DNA of 64,000 nucleotides from Tenrec ecaudatus (GCF_050624435.1 NC_134539.1:48640001-48704000); one strand, 5' to 3'; positions 1 through 12,612 are shown, numbered from the stretch's first letter. Notes: a model not told the origin generated them from the sequence alone. Numbers and translations: made by a program.

Positions 1-85
1 AGAAAGCCACAGGGGCTGTCCTGCTCTGCCCTATAGGATGGCTGTAAGTTGGAACTGACACCTAGCAGTGAGCTTTTTTGTTGTT
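1..85 (+). mobile_element. AfroSINE 3' end at the window edge
   Basis: tctgccctataggatggctg, ggaactgacacctagcagtg: the 3' part of the tRNA-derived afrotherian SINE. Its 5' part lies outside the window. Confidence 0.75.
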
Positions 86-87
86 GA

Positions 88-215
88 GTGCTGATGCTGT
101 CGGTGAGGACTGCTGGGATGCTAACCACAATGCCAGAGGTTCAAACCTACTGAACTCTCTGAGGGAGAAAGATGAGGCTGTCTGCTCCCCTAAAGATTTA
201 CAGTCTCTAAATCCA
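88..215 (+). mobile_element. AfroSINE fragment
   Basis: Head and middle of the SINE (gctgggatgctaaccacaa, gagggagaaagatgaggctg, aaagatttacagtctc), adjoining another copy's 3' end. Confidence 0.7.
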
Positions 216-845
216 GTGTTCCGGGATGCGAATGCAGCATGCCGTCATGAAGAGGGGAGCCAGTGAAGGGGCCTGAGGGCTCGGCCCCCATACTAACTAC
301 GTGGACAACTGCCCCTTCCCCCAAAAGAATTTACTTTAGAGGACAGCACTGAAGCTGCAGCTAGGGGAGAGGGACATGTCTGATCAGAGCACACGGGAGC
401 AAATGAAGAGGGAGGAAGAGAGAGTGGAGCACATCTTGGCCCACCAAGCCTGGAGGACAATATCCCCACTCTGAACAGCCAATGCACAGAGTGGACCATA
501 TGGCTAATCCCACTATGAGACATGCCATCCCTCCCTGGCCCAGGGACAGGGACAAAACTAAGGGGGACAAAACTGGAGACTCAGTGTTGGAATTGGCCTG
601 GTCTGACCCCGGGACACCAAGGCAAAACACTAAAGGTGTGCGGCAGAGCAACCATGGGAGCTCCCGAGGAAGTACAAAGGATGACTCTGGGGCCGGAGCG
701 TGGCACCTAATTGGGCTTGACTGGAGGACACACCTAGAGGTCAAAAATCAGACCTCAATCTATTTACAGTTTTTTCTTCCTTTTTTTAACTTTTTCTGTT
801 TTTTTTTAATTAAAAAAAAAAGATTTTTTTTCTGGGTCAAAAAAA

Positions 846-926
846 AAGATTTACAGTCTCAGAAACCCTATGTAGGTCCACTTTGAGTTAGAATTGGCTC
901 AATGGCAGTGAGTTTGGGTTTGAGTG
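846..926 (+). mobile_element. AfroSINE 3' fragment
   Basis: aaagatttacagtctcagaa, aattggctcaatggcagtga: last ~80 bp, after an A/T-rich stretch. Confidence 0.75.
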
Positions 927-3389
927 GCGATATCTATTTACAACATGTTCCTTCCCTTTGGGGAGACAGAGGGTTATGGTTTCCTGTGTTCGCTAACTGA
1001 ATCATTGTGAGGTAACCAAAGTAGCAAGCATGCACAATTGATGGCAGACAGCCAAATGTGAGATGTTTGACAAGCGTTGACCGTGCCTGGCAATTCTCCT
1101 TCTACTCTGCATCTTGACGCATACCCCACCTCTGTTCAAGGTGAACAGTGGGCTCAGTTACAGGACTCCGCTTCCCCAGCTCCTGTGGGACCTAGGGGCC
1201 AGGTTTGTGACATGGTTCTGGCCAATAGGATGTTGACAGAAATTGAAAGAACCATTTCATAATCCTGTCCCCTAGTCCATGAGAGCTTTTTACATGACAA
1301 AAAAATGCTGTTTGTGTTTTATTTCCCTCCCCCCCCCTTTCTGGTTTATCACACAACTGAATGCAGTCCCTTCTCTTACATAAATGGCCTAGGATCACCC
1401 TGTGCTTCCATGCTCCCTTGGTGAGAATTTATCAAGTTCACGTTTCTTCCAGATGAAACCGAGACGTCTTGGGAATTGGTCGAGCAGCCTCCTTTGCCTA
1501 TGGAGTGAGGTTCTTAGTTAGGACATGGAGAGTAGCTTTCAGGGAAATCACTGCCAAGTCCACGGCACTGGGAAGATTCAGTGGGATACAGGCAGTGGTG
1601 AGGTTTAGCCGGTTGGCACCGATTTGGAAGAACCAATCAATACCTAATTTTGTATTGGTTTAGGTAAACTGGTTGTTAAAACGGCACTTTTAATCAGGAT
1701 GCTCTCTACAGTGGGCAGGTGGGCAGCCTCCCAATGTGGAGATCACAAATTTACATTCCTTACTCTTTTTCAATGTCCGTCTGTGCAACGGCGCATTCTG
1801 AGCACCCACAGTAATGGTCACTCTGTCCATAGGTATGAAAAATTAGATGGAACTGTGCTTATAACTTATTTACTCCATTTGTAAACTCATTATACTTTTG
1901 ATAAAGCATGCACTCTTATTCCATGGCATCTTCCTTCAGTAGACAAACATTGGATGTAAAGAGAAACAGTGTCGAACAACCAAAAGGCGACACGCCGTCA
2001 TGCCGCTCAGCGTGGTGGGAAGCCGCAAGTGCCCGTGAGATGTTATGAGTGAGTTATGCAATGCCAAAATGCTCAAAGAGCTAAAAGTACTGTCAGAACA
2101 ATCGCTGTACATTCAGCAGAAGCAGAGAGGGTTTTCAAAGATGAACAAAATGTGCTCAAAGTAGAGAAGTTGCTTGTTTCAATATATCAAACACACGACT
2201 ATTGTCTGTCTAGTTGGCACCCATCTCAGGGAAAGGGCCCCACTTCTCCAGTGAAAAGATGGGGATGGAGAAATGCCACAGCTGGTGACGCTCGGATAAA
2301 AGCGAAGAATCTTGCAAGTGAGGACGCCCATCAAGACGCAATAGGAAACTATCATAAATAACAAGTTTTATTGTTTTGGGTCAGATATTATTTAATATTT
2401 TCTCACTAATATTTTAAGATTATTTCTTATAAGACATCGAATTTTGTGTGCCTCTTTTAATGTTCTTATTTCAGCATTAACTGTATGAAATAATAAACTA
2501 CCTTCTGGTATATCATTTTTTAAATGAGGCAGGATCTTCAGGAAGGCCCGAAGCATGCAGCTGTACCCAAAAAGGCGCAGGTGGGACTCCCCCGCCCACG
2601 CCCTGGGACAAAGGGGTGGCATCTGCCGCTGTCACGAGTACAGCCTGGGAACCCCTCTGGGGCAGCTCCAGTTGGAATCAAGGGAACAGCAATGGACTTG
2701 GTTCTTTATTCTCATAAAACACACACACATCAAATATACACCTATTAAGCAACTATTATAAATAGGCATTCATATACATCAGGGCATCAAAGATGATAAA
2801 GACATTCTCTGCCAGTGAAGGGCTAATAGACTTGCAGAAGGGAAAAGACTTTGCAAAGGAAACAAGAATTCCAGAAATAAAATGCCAAGAACCTAGTATG
2901 TCACAGCAGATGCCTGCTCACTGCCAGTCAGTGGAGGCATGGATAAAATGTGGCCAGGCCAAGTTAAACAGGCTCTTACCCCCAGGCACGGTGACTCAGG
3001 CTGAATGACTGTGCTCAGCCAAGTCATGATGACAAGGCTGTTTTATAATCACACCAAGTTGAACGCAGCAAAAAAGATTTTCCTTTGCTTTACTCGGAAA
3101 CAGAACCATATTCATCTGATCCTCCGAACTCGGATTTCACATGAGTAACAAAAGAATGCAGCTTGTGAAATAATTCCAACAAAACCTGGATGTACAGGAC
3201 AACATGCAATAAAATCATCCTTGTGCAAATCCTTCCAGATACTTTTCCATGGCAATTGCGGAAATGAGACATTGTAGGGCCACCTTGGACCTCCTCCAGC
3301 TCCCAAGGCTGACTGCCACAGGCAGAGATCAGACAGAGCTCCACCCGCCATCTCCTTTTACCTTCTTCTGAGACCAACTCTCTTGCCCA
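927..3389. other. Intergenic, nothing recognised
   Basis: AT-rich sequence without a family I can name. Open frames of up to 101 codons (2,056-2,361) show no domain, conserved motif or codon bias. 290-800 resembles the block at 22,110 in layout only. Confidence 0.5.
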
Positions 3390-4035
3390 CGCACTCTACT
3401 TCTGTGGTTGGGTTCTATAATTCATTGCAATGGCCACACAGAACTCACACACGATGTGGTTTATTAGGGGAGTTAATAGGTTACAATTCAGGTGAGATAT
3501 GCCCAGGATACAGTTGTCCAATTAGGACATTTTCTTCTCTGCTGCATTTGCAAGAAGGCCTATCTCTGGACCTCATCTACGTGACCTGGCTTCTGCCATC
3601 CTCGGGCAATGTGACAAAGGTCTTTTAGGGCTGCTGATGAATGCCCAAAGGGCCTGCTACTCTGTTGCAAGTCTCAACCAGATGGCACACATCTCCAGCT
3701 CTGTGGGTCACCAAAACCCAGCTCCCCCAATTAAGTGCCCAGAGACACCCCATGCCATAAGCCGGTCTCCTACCCCAAAGCACCCACCCAGCTTTACTTA
3801 CTCTGTGGATTGGAAACCCACCACTCTGTCTCATGCTCTAAGCCCTTGTTCTGCTGTTGCTACTGCTCCTTTGAGACGTGCTCCATTCCTAGCTCTTCTC
3901 TTTCTCTGGTACTGAGATTTCCCCTTCCTGCTTCTGAGACGACTCATTTTTATATCCAGCCCAATGGCAACCACAATGAACCCTGTTCACAATCACTTCC
4001 AGTTGAATTCCTTACCTTCTTACCAAGACCATAAG
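3390..4035 (+). repeat. LTR-like interspersed repeat
   Basis: Part of a family with other copies at 24,840-25,310 (opposite strand) and, for its first half, at 29,105-29,440 and 29,640-29,880. Shared blocks: 'cacacagaactcacac', 'gtttattaggggagtta', 'cccagctcccccaattaagt', 'tgtctcatgct'. LTR-like in layout, but I cannot name the family. The open frames in it are not genes. Confidence 0.6.
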
Positions 4036-4354
4036 GAAAACTGAAGTTGTTTGATGGGAGTAACAAAAGCTACAGTGATAAGAGCCAAGTTGAGTAACTC
4101 CCTGCAATGCTGCAATACACTTAACATTTTGACAGATTGTGCCCCCCGCCCCCCATTTCCTTTACAAAGTCCGTGTCACTAGTCTGCTGAGGCATTGCTT
4201 GGGAAACATCATCAGGCTGAATAGTCCCTGAGCCGGTGTAGGACCCTTATATTTGTGGGATGAATGATCTTGCCTTTTCTCAGGACATATATGAGACACA
4301 ATCCCCAATGCAAGTCTTATATTTAGTATTTCTGGTCTCTACATAATCCTGGGA

Positions 4355-4485
4355 AGCGTCTATTATTGTTATCTTCCTCAGGTCCTCAGGAGCTGAAGAT
4401 CTGAGAGGTCAAGGGATTTAGATAAGATCCCTTAGCTCATCTGTAACATGCTGGAGAGTATAATCTGACGCTTCCTGCTCCAAAG
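4355..4485 (+). mobile_element. MIR SINE
   Basis: Order of blocks agrees with MIR: ctcaggtcctcaggagctga, gaggtcaagggatttag, gtaacatgctggagagt. Old and diverged. Confidence 0.55.
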
Positions 4486-4529
4486 GCCTGTCCTTGTCAT
4501 TGTTCCATCCCACAGCTCTCTATGAAGAG

Positions 4530-4670
4530 CTGTGGTGGTGCTGTAAGGGAAAGTGATCGCTAACCTCCAGGGCAGTGGTTCCAATCTATCCCCTACTCTG
4601 TGGGAGAAAGATAAAGCTGTCTGCTGTCATAAAGAGTCACGGTCATGGAAACCCTAAAGGGAGGGTTGTG
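4530..4670 (+). mobile_element. AfroSINE, diverged
   Basis: ctgtgggagaaagataaagc, ataaagagtcacggtcatgg: recognisable core with a degraded head and no clear tail. Confidence 0.6.
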
Positions 4671-5397
4671 TTTGCTGCTGTTGTTTACAACCTAGTACAC
4701 AGGTCTGGTCAGGTGGATCCCTCTTGTATAGAAAAACAAGTCAGGAAAGGGCACACTTATGGGATGCTTATTGACCACTATGAGGAACATTATTTCTAAC
4801 ACACAAATATGTTGTGCTTCTTAGAATGTCACTCTCTCTTCCTGCCTTCCCTCTAAGTCTTCCCTATCACTTTGCTAAGGTCTGATAACACACATTTGGA
4901 AGAACTGTTTCTGTCTCATGATGGCTGGGGCCTGGGCAGATGAATCTGAAATCTTGTCTTTGTACCGGTAAGTAAGAAAGTGCCCAAGATATGATCGGGG
5001 CAAAAAAGGATGGGGCCAATTCAACAGACACAGAAATCACCTTAAAGAAGCTTCCATTGACCAAATCGAAGATGATATGACCGGCCAAACAAATAATACA
5101 ATGCACATATTATCACCATAGACAATTAAAAAAATAATACATAAAAATGGATTAAGACATTTCAACCCACAAAATAAGTATTTGCTAGTTTCTGAGGTTA
5201 TTGATAGCAGAATAAATAAAGAGAAGGGGTGTATTTTCCTTACAGTAGGATGACAATGAATAAATGTAGGCACAATGATGGACTTAGAACGCTAGCATTT
5301 TGCAGCCACCTAATTAATCCATGAGTCAGGCAAGACCGTTAATGGAAGATGAAATCAGTCAGTGAACGTTCAATGGGGAACGAGATATTTGCAGCTT

Positions 5398-6260
5398 TTG
5401 TTTATTTATTTATTTTAATTTTATTAGGGGCTAATACAACTCTTATCACAGCCATACATACATCAACTGTGTAAAGCACATCTGTACATTCTTTACCCTC
5501 ATCATTTTGAAAGCATTTGCTCTCCACTTAAGCCCTTTGCATCAGGTCCCCCTCCCCCCCCGTTCCCCCCTCCCTCATGAGCCCTTGATAATTTATAAAT
5601 TATTATTTTGTCATATCTTGCCCTGTCCGATGTCTCTCTTCACCTCCTTTTCTGTGTCCGTCCCCCAGGGAGGAGGTCACATGAAGATCCTTATAATCGG
5701 TTCCCTCTTTCCAACCCACTCACCCTCTACCCTCCCAGTATCACCCCTCACACCCTTGGTCCTTAAGGTATCATTCACCCTGAATTCCCTGTGCCTCCAG
5801 CTCCTATCTGCACCAATGTACATCCTCTGCTCTATCCAGACTTGCAAGGTAGAATTTGGATCATGATAGTTGGCGGGGAGGAAGCATTTAGGAACTGGAG
5901 GAAAGCTGTATTCTTCATCGGTGCTACATCGCACCCTGACTGACTCATCTCCTCCCCTAGATCCCTCTGCAAGGGGATCTCCAGTGACCGACAAATGGGC
6001 TTTGGGTCTCCACTCTGCACTTCCCCCTTCATTCACTATGGTAAAATTTTTTTTTTCTGGTGATGCCTTATACCTGATCCCTTCGACACCTTATGATCGC
6101 ACAGGCTGGTGTGCTTCTTCCATGTGGGCTTTGTTGCTTCTGAACTAGATGGCCACTTGTTTACCTTCAAGTCTTTAAGACCCCCAGACACTATCTCTTT
6201 TGATAGCCGGGCACCATCAGTTTTCTTCACCACATTTGCTTATGCACCTTCATTTGGCCT
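5398..6260 (-). mobile_element. Tenrec-type LINE 3' UTR, long copy
   Basis: Antisense copy of an abundant local family. On the + strand it opens with a T-rich stretch and attttattaggggct, then 'agcacatctgtacatt', 'catcaggtccccctcc', 'gataatttataaatta', 'gatgccttatacctgatc' and 'tgatagccgggcacc'. The sense strand ends in AATAAAAT plus A-rich tail, so it is a poly(A) retroposon. Most likely L1, but RTE cannot be excluded. Confidence 0.7.
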
Positions 6261-6714
6261 TCAGAACCTGTCTCCACCCAGTTCTGTACAAATTGGGCCG
6301 CTTGGTTTCAGTGGAGATCTGGTGTTGATTGTCTCTTGTTACATTCCCTGAGAAGCCAAATCCTCTTGGCCATTATCTAACCCCCTAAACAATAGTCAAG
6401 TGGTAGAGCCATGGGATTTGCAGAGAATTTGGATTTCTAGACCTTCCCCAACAGCTCAAGTAATGCTCATCTTCAAAATCCCAGCATGCTGAGCACCATC
6501 CCTCGGGTATCTTTCTCCAGAACACTCCATTTCATAGTAACTACTGTTTTCACCGCTTTTGCTTCCTGAAGTTATCTAGTAATGCTGACACCTGATAGCT
6601 CTTCTGTAGGAGAAATCTAGGACCAAGAAGGATATCTGCGAAACATTCTGGAGACCAAACACTTTGAGAAGAAATAGGATGACGGACCCTAATGACGTGT
6701 TTACCACCATGATC

Positions 6715-6911
6715 TCACTCACTGTCATTGAGTCGATTCTGACTCATAGCAACCCTATAGGACAGAGTAGAGCTGCCCCTGTGGGTTTCTGAGACTGTAA
6801 TCTTCATAGGAGTAGAAAGCCCCTGTCCTCTTTCTCCCTCAGAGGGGAGGGCAGTTTTGAACTGCTGTCCTTGCTTTTAGCAGCCCACTAAGTAACCACT
6901 ACATGACCAGG
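6715..6911 (-). mobile_element. AfroSINE, near full length
   Basis: Antisense: gagtcgattctgactcatag, caaccctataggacagagta, ggtttctgagactgtaat, ctttctccctcagaggggag. Confidence 0.85.
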
Positions 6912-7207
6912 ACTTCTTCCTCACCAGACTCTACATATTCTACATGCATGCTTGGACCAGGGAGACTGTTGCCTGGGCTGTGTCAAAGAGATAGAAGTCA
7001 TCAGTCCACGACCTTCTGGGCTCTAGGGTATCTACCCTGTCATGTGCCATGCTTGGGCACACCAGGCTCACTCAAGTTCCGATCTATAGGTAAAGTTTCA
7101 GGATGGACAACGAGAGGGGTGGCTCTCACCTCAATAGCAAGGCAAGTCTCGTGGGAGAGGAGAGGCTGTGGAAGAGATCACCCTCCAGTGCATACAAATC
7201 TTCCTCC

Positions 7208-7335
7208 TTAAAGTGTGGCTTCTGGGCCAATAGCAGCACCATCTTGTTAGAAATACGGGATCTTCAAGGCCCATTTCAGTCAGTCCTGTGCATTCAGAAT
7301 CTCCACTTCAAACAAGTATTTCCAAGGGACTCCCA
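7208..7335 (-). mobile_element. MER5-like hAT element
   Basis: The + strand shows aagtgtggcttctgg, cttgttagaaat and cattcagaatctccac-like segments in the order of an antisense MER5A/B element. Diverged, and the boundaries are approximate. The 141-aa frame over it is not a gene. Confidence 0.55.
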
Positions 7336-7880
7336 TGAACGTTTTTCCGTGGAAGGAGTGTTGCCTGAAAGCTTCCTAAGTGGAGGACTTAGGGAAAGAT
7401 TGGCTCCATCTTGCGAGCCTGTATATGTGTGTACGCGGGCAACATGTGGTGGAGCTGAGTCCCCTAAGACCTCCCTTATCATACACCATGGGCTTCGTGG
7501 GGCTATTCCTCATCATCCCAGTCAGTAGCAGCCAGCTTCAATCCCTCCCTGGCACGCTGGAACCACTCAGTCGATGTTGGGCTGGCTCCCTGCTTTCTGT
7601 CTCCCTCTATTTAGCAAGTTGTCACCATGCTCGCCCCCAACCCTCGGGCCTAATTATGTACTCCGCACAAGTCCGCCCTTGCATTTTGCTCAGCTCTAGG
7701 GTCAATCTCATTCTGCCTGTGCCCCTTAGACCAGGTCCTGGTGTCCAGCTTAGCCTACCCTTATTCCTGCTGGGGTGAGAGTGAAGTTTGACAGGAAGCA
7801 GTCATTCCCTGCCAGAGTATTTGACACATGGCACTCATTTCCCTGTAAGCACACTATAGGCCCAGCTATATGCCTTTGCC

Positions 7881-7948
7881 AAGAAGAAGGAGGAGGAGGG
7901 AGAGGAGGAGGAGGAGGAGGAGGAGGAGAAGAAGAAGAAGAAGAAGAG
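7881..7948 (+). repeat. (GGA)n/(GAA)n microsatellite
   Basis: Runs of agg then aga/gaa triplets. The frames over it encode only poly-E/G or poly-S/P. Confidence 0.95.
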
Positions 7949-8123
7949 TCAGCAAGGAAGTGATGTGTATAGACTTCTAGAAATATTAGAAGACGTCCGG
8001 CTTGGTTACCACAGAGCATTTCCTAGGCCGTATTCTTGACAGCAACAAATCGCCATTTTTCCTCCCATGGATCTGCTGGTGGGTTCAAAATGCCAGCCTT
8101 TCAGTTAGCCACCAAGCCGACTC

Positions 8124-8124
<1 letters not shown>

Positions 8125-8202
<78 letters not shown>
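8125..8202 (+). repeat. (TC)n microsatellite
   Basis: About 78 bases of uninterrupted tc with a small end imperfection. All three + frames and the - frames here are low-complexity shadows. Confidence 0.97.
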
Positions 8203-8203
<1 letters not shown>

Positions 8204-8981
8204 TATCAGTCATCTTGGCATAACACCAACCCTGAGTGGAGCCAGCTTCTGCCTCTCCCATGCCTCCCCATGCTTCCTGGAGCTGGAAGGACTGGTTGGA
8301 CTTCGTGACAAGCCAGACAAACAAACGCACACAATGCTGCCCAGCAAGCCCAGCACTGCCTCCGTCAGTGCGCTTTCTCACGCAGCCCGATGGGGGTTTA
8401 CCACTTCAGGTTCTGTCCTCAGCCCGCACGGCTCTGGAGATTGCTTTCCCTTCTGCTTTGTGCAGGAGATAGAAGCCGTTAGAGCACCAACCACTATCCT
8501 ATCCAAGCCTCGGAGCTGAATCACAGCTCAGAGCGTACATGACTTATTTCCACAGCACCTTCAGGCAGGCTGCTTGCAATTTTTTAAACAGCTTCTTTGA
8601 GATATAATTCACATGTGATGTAATTCATCTATTCAAAGTGTATGCCTGAATGGTTTTCAGCATATTACTAACGTCGTGTGGCCATTACCACAGTGGGTTT
8701 TAGAACATTGTGACAAACAGAAACCCCCTATGCCAGAGCCGTCACTCCACCGCCACCAGGACTGTGGCGTCCCTGACACTGCTGTTGGGTCACCCCTGAC
8801 TCTTGTCCGGGCAAGCTCGTTTCTGACTGTATCCATTTGCCTCTTGTTGATATTTCAGATAAATCCATTCACATCATATGTGGCTCCGTTTACTTGTCAT
8901 GTTTTCCAGATTCATCCATATTGAGTTATGTGTCGGTCTTTTGTTCCTCTTTATGATCAAATATCATTCCACTCTATGCAG

Positions 8982-9370
8982 TGGTCTTGGTGCCGCAGTG
9001 GTTAAGCGCTTGGCTGCTCACCCAAAGGTCAGCTGTAAAACCCACTAGCCCGCTCCGTGGGAGAGAGAGGTGGCAGCTGACTCTCATAAAGATGTACAAC
9101 CTTGGAAACCCTGGCAAGCAAGGGTTACCTTAGAACAGCAGTTCTCGACCTGTGGTTCGCGACCCCTTTGGGGATCAAACAACACTTTCACAGGGGTCCC
9201 CTGATTCATAACAGTAGCAAAATGAGAGTGATGAAGTAGCAACAAAAAAATGTTATGGTTGGGGGTCTCCACCACATGAGGAACTGTGTGAAAGGGTCGC
9301 GGCGTGAGGAAGGTTGAGAACCACTGCCTTAGGGGTTACTATGGGTCAGAATGAACCAGACAGCAAGGGT
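8982..9370 (+). mobile_element. AfroSINE interrupted by SPIN copy 1
   Basis: tcttggtgccgcagtggtta, agcgcttggctgctcaccca, cgctccgtgggagagag; resumes after 9,326 as ggttactatgggtcagaatg. Head intact. Confidence 0.88.
9136..9326 (+). mobile_element. SPIN-like non-autonomous hAT element (copy 1)
   Basis: 191 bp. It starts cagcagttctcgacctg and ends ggttgagaaccactg, terminal inverted repeats of the SPIN family, with the internal landmarks 'gacccctttgggg', 'cataacagtagcaaaatga' and 'aaagggtcgcggc'. The 8-bp target duplication is ccttagaa/ccttaggg (6 of 8). It is inserted in an AfroSINE. The family match is from memory of the published SPIN consensus. Confidence 0.88.
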
Positions 9371-9814
9371 TGTGTGTGTGTGCTTCCAAGTATTAGTCCA
9401 TGTATTAGGAAACATTGGAACTGTTTCCAGTCTCTGACTTCTATGAATAATGCTGCCATGATCAAACTTCTGCTGACATGCTTTCATTTCCCTTGGGCAT
9501 ATGCCTGTGATTGAAATTGGCATTACTGTTGATCATATGGTAACTCTGTGTTTAACCATTTGAAGAACTGCCAGGCTATTTCCCAAAGTGACGTCACTTT
9601 TTTACATTTCCAACAGTGGCATTTCTCCACATCCTTGCTGACACTTGGTGTCTCGGGTTTGGATCAACGCCATCCTAGTGAGTATCAAATGATCTCAGCA
9701 TGGTTTTCATTTAGATCGCCTTTATAACTCGTGATGCTGAGCACCTTTTTACAAGCGTGCGAGCTATTTGCACATTTGGGGAAATGTCTGCTCAAAACTG
9801 TTGATCTTATTTAT

Positions 9815-10110
9815 TGATTGATTACCTCTATTGTGAATTGGGTAAAGGTTTACAGAGAAGGTCTATGTTCTCTTCAATAATCCGGACACATTTTATTCTA
9901 TGTCACTGATTGCAAGACCCCCATGTCACATCATTTACCCACTGCCTCCCTGCGCTTTCTGTTGTTTTTCCTCCTTCTCTCCTAACCCTTCTGAAGTTTG
10001 ACCTCAGGTAAGTGCTGCCTTTTTTATCTCGAATGGTTGATTATTCTAAGGTATGTGTGCCTCACTGGTGTGAACTTTCCCCTGATAGACCTGTCTGCTG
10101 TTGCCTTTGC
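9815..10110 (-). mobile_element. Afrotherian-type LINE 3' UTR fragment within the old L1
   Basis: 'cctctattgtgaattgggtaaaggtttacag' breaks the L1M alignment and matches, from memory, an antisense LINE 3' UTR common in afrotherian genomes. Given in two parts to stay short: cctctattgtgaattggg and taaaggtttacag. Boundaries approximate. Confidence 0.55.
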
Positions 10111-11269
10111 CTATTTTGCAATGGGTTATTCATCCCTTTATTTTGGAGTTCAAAGAGCTCTTCCTGTAGTTTAGAAACAAGTCCCTTCTCAGGTAAAAAA
10201 AACCAACAAACTCTCTCCCATTCTGTGCCACCCACCCCATCCCACCCCCACTTTACTGACACTGTGCTTTGAAGCATGATCATTTCTAATTTGATAATGT
10301 TTGTGCTTTAGGTGGTCTATCTAAGAAGCCAAGGCCTAATCCAAGGTCGTGAACAATTGTGCCTGTGTTTTCTCTGGAGTCCTCTAGTTTCCGTGCTTAC
10401 ATGTGGGTTCTTTAGATCCATCTTGAGTCCGTTTTTTTATATGGCATCCTGCTTGCTCTGCACAGTTCATCAGCACACCCACTTTGTGGTTTTCTCTCAA
10501 ACACGATAGACCCACCTCCAGGGGTGATCACTTCTGAAGGGACTCTACGGGCAGCTGCCAATGAGTTAAGTTCGCGACCCACAAGGCAGCAGATAAAGAC
10601 TTGCAGGTTTGTCATCAGTCCAGAAAAGAGAGAGACTAAAGAAGGCTATGGGTTCATTTGACCAGGCAAGGATCAAATGGGTGTCAACACACAGGCAGAG
10701 CCAAGCATTGTTGGCCCAAAGCAAGGTGACTCAAAAAGCTCTAGGTGGGTCTATGTTATTACAATTAATTTTGACATGAGGAGAAAGCAAGTCTTTCAAG
10801 ACTGGGGAAAGTCGCTCACAGCAGTGTACCTGGAATGGCTGTATCACTTAGAAACATTATTTGACTGTAAATAAGGGAAACTGGATATAGATGTGACTTT
10901 TATACATTGGAAAAGGTCTTTGCTGCTTACACAGACAAATAGGGAGGCAGGTTGTCCAGGTTGTCAGATGTGAAGGTGCCGTGAAATTCACATAGACCCT
11001 AATCTCCTCCAAATGTCTGTTCCAATATCTTAGGTTCTGGCTTCTATCCTTGAGGTCATATCATGACCCAAGATAGCCACTATGTATCTATTTTAGGCAG
11101 CAGGAAGCAGAAAGAAAAGCAGACTGGTATGTCTTCTCCCATGTTAGGAGACTCCCTAGGAGTCCATGTAACACTTGTGTTTATATCTCTTTCAGCAAAG
11201 TAGTCACATGGTTATCTCTAGCTGCAAGAGAGGCTGGGAAGTCTTTAATACTGAGCATGAGTGGGCTTG

Positions 11270-11779
11270 TGAGACAGTTAGTTTATTGTGCCAACCTGGC
11301 TGATAAACACATGTGGGATTAATTGAAAGGCGGAGAGATAAATGACTCAGTGAGCCTTGCCTTCCTAGTTCTAAGGTCTCTTGCTTCTTTCTGATGGTCA
11401 GACCAGGGTGTAGTTGCCTTAGCCAGTTCCCTGCTTTAGCTGGCAAGGCTCACTTCCTGCAGGATATGCGCAAGGAGAAGCCACATCGACCTACCCTGAT
11501 GTAGCCCTGGGTGCTGGAGCAGACGTGTGGCAACCCCTGCTTATACATTCACTGATTTGGCTTTCCTCCTGCAGTTGGCATCATTGCGTGTGTTTTGTGA
11601 GATGGAGGAGAACTTTGTAGATTGGTGTCAGACATATGGGTTAATGTTGGACTTGTGGGCTTGGGCAGCACTGGGTTAGGATGTTTTCTTGATGTGCACT
11701 TACCCTTTATATAAAACTCTCTCTTATATACATACGAGTTTCTGTGGACTTGTTTCTCTAAAGTACCCAGACTGACACA
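11270..11779 (+). mobile_element. Solo LTR, ERVL-type, sense orientation
   Basis: 510 bp, starting TGAGACAGTTAG and ending GACTGACACA, with a perfect 5-bp target duplication gcttg at 11,265-11,269 and 11,780-11,784. Its start matches the provirus LTR at 38,606, but the body belongs to a second subfamily shared with the copies at 12,183, 22,946 and 26,133. Confidence 0.88.
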
Positions 11780-12182
11780 GCTTGTTGTGTTGCTTTGTTT
11801 TGGGAACAAAACCATATCCTGTTACTAAGGAGTAAAGATGCTAGTCAGTGGAGTCCCTGGAGTTGATGTTACCCACTAAGAAAACACCAGCAACAACACA
11901 AAACAACATGCATGCTTGTACACACGCAGATGAAATCACACAGTCTCAGGGGTCTGAATGATCTGACCAAAGCACATTAGACTGTACACAAAGTAATTAA
12001 CATAGAGTTTTCACCTGCTAGGTCTATTGATCCAAACTGTGAAGTAACAAAGTTTTAGCCATGCGTGTGTGTGTGTATGTGTGTGTATTTAAACTGTGAT
12101 TACAGGAAAAAAAATTGTTGTTGCTCCCTCATGAACCCTTCATAATTCATAAATTATTATTATTTTGTCATATGTTACACTG

Positions 12183-12612
12183 AAGAGAGAGTTTTATATA
12201 AAGGGTAAGTGCACATCAAGAAAACGTCCCAACCCAGTGCTGCCCAAACCCACAAGTCAAACATTAACCCATATGTCCGACACCAATCCACAAAGTCCTC
12301 CTCCAGCTCACAAAATACACACAATGACGCCAACTGCAGGAGGAAAGCCGAGTCAGCAAACGTGTAAGCGCTAGTAGGGATCTCCACACTAGGTCCATGT
12401 CGCTTCACCTTGGGGATGTCTTGCAGGAAGTGAGCCTTGCCAGCTGAAGCAGGGAACTGGCTAAGGCAGCTGCACCCTGGTCTGACCATCAGAGAGCAAG
12501 AGACCTGAGAACTAGAAAGGCGAGGCTCACTGAGCCATTTATCCCTCGGTTCTTCAATTAACCCCACATGTGTTTATTGGCCAAGTTGGCACAATAAACT
12601 TTAGCTATCTCA
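12183..12612 (-). mobile_element. Truncated solo LTR, ERVL-type
   Basis: Same LTR subfamily as 11,270-11,779 but in opposite orientation, lying 400 bp from it. The LTR 3' end (low coordinate) is missing, and it abuts a scrap of LINE 3' UTR at 12,122-12,180. No target duplication can be paired. Confidence 0.82.

Larger units (their letters stand above)
8570..10460 (-). mobile_element. Old L1 (L1M-type) 3' part, interrupted
   Basis: Antisense L1 3' sequence with typical landmarks: 'gagatataattcacat', 'catatggtaactctg', 'tttctccacatcct' and 'aatccaaggtcgtgaa'. It is interrupted by an AfroSINE (8,982-9,370, itself carrying SPIN copy 1) and by a younger LINE 3' UTR piece (9,815-10,110). Confidence 0.8.

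Noticed and set aside
361-886. 127- and 134-codon overlapping frames near the window start
   Set aside because: Opposite-strand overlap in repeat-like sequence; no motif or homologue recognised.
8002-8381. Open frames of repeated LS or RE residues
   Set aside because: They are translations of a (TC)n microsatellite.
8982-9060. tRNA-like sequence with promoter boxes
   Set aside because: It is the tRNA-derived head of an AfroSINE, not a tRNA gene. The same holds for the other SINE heads.
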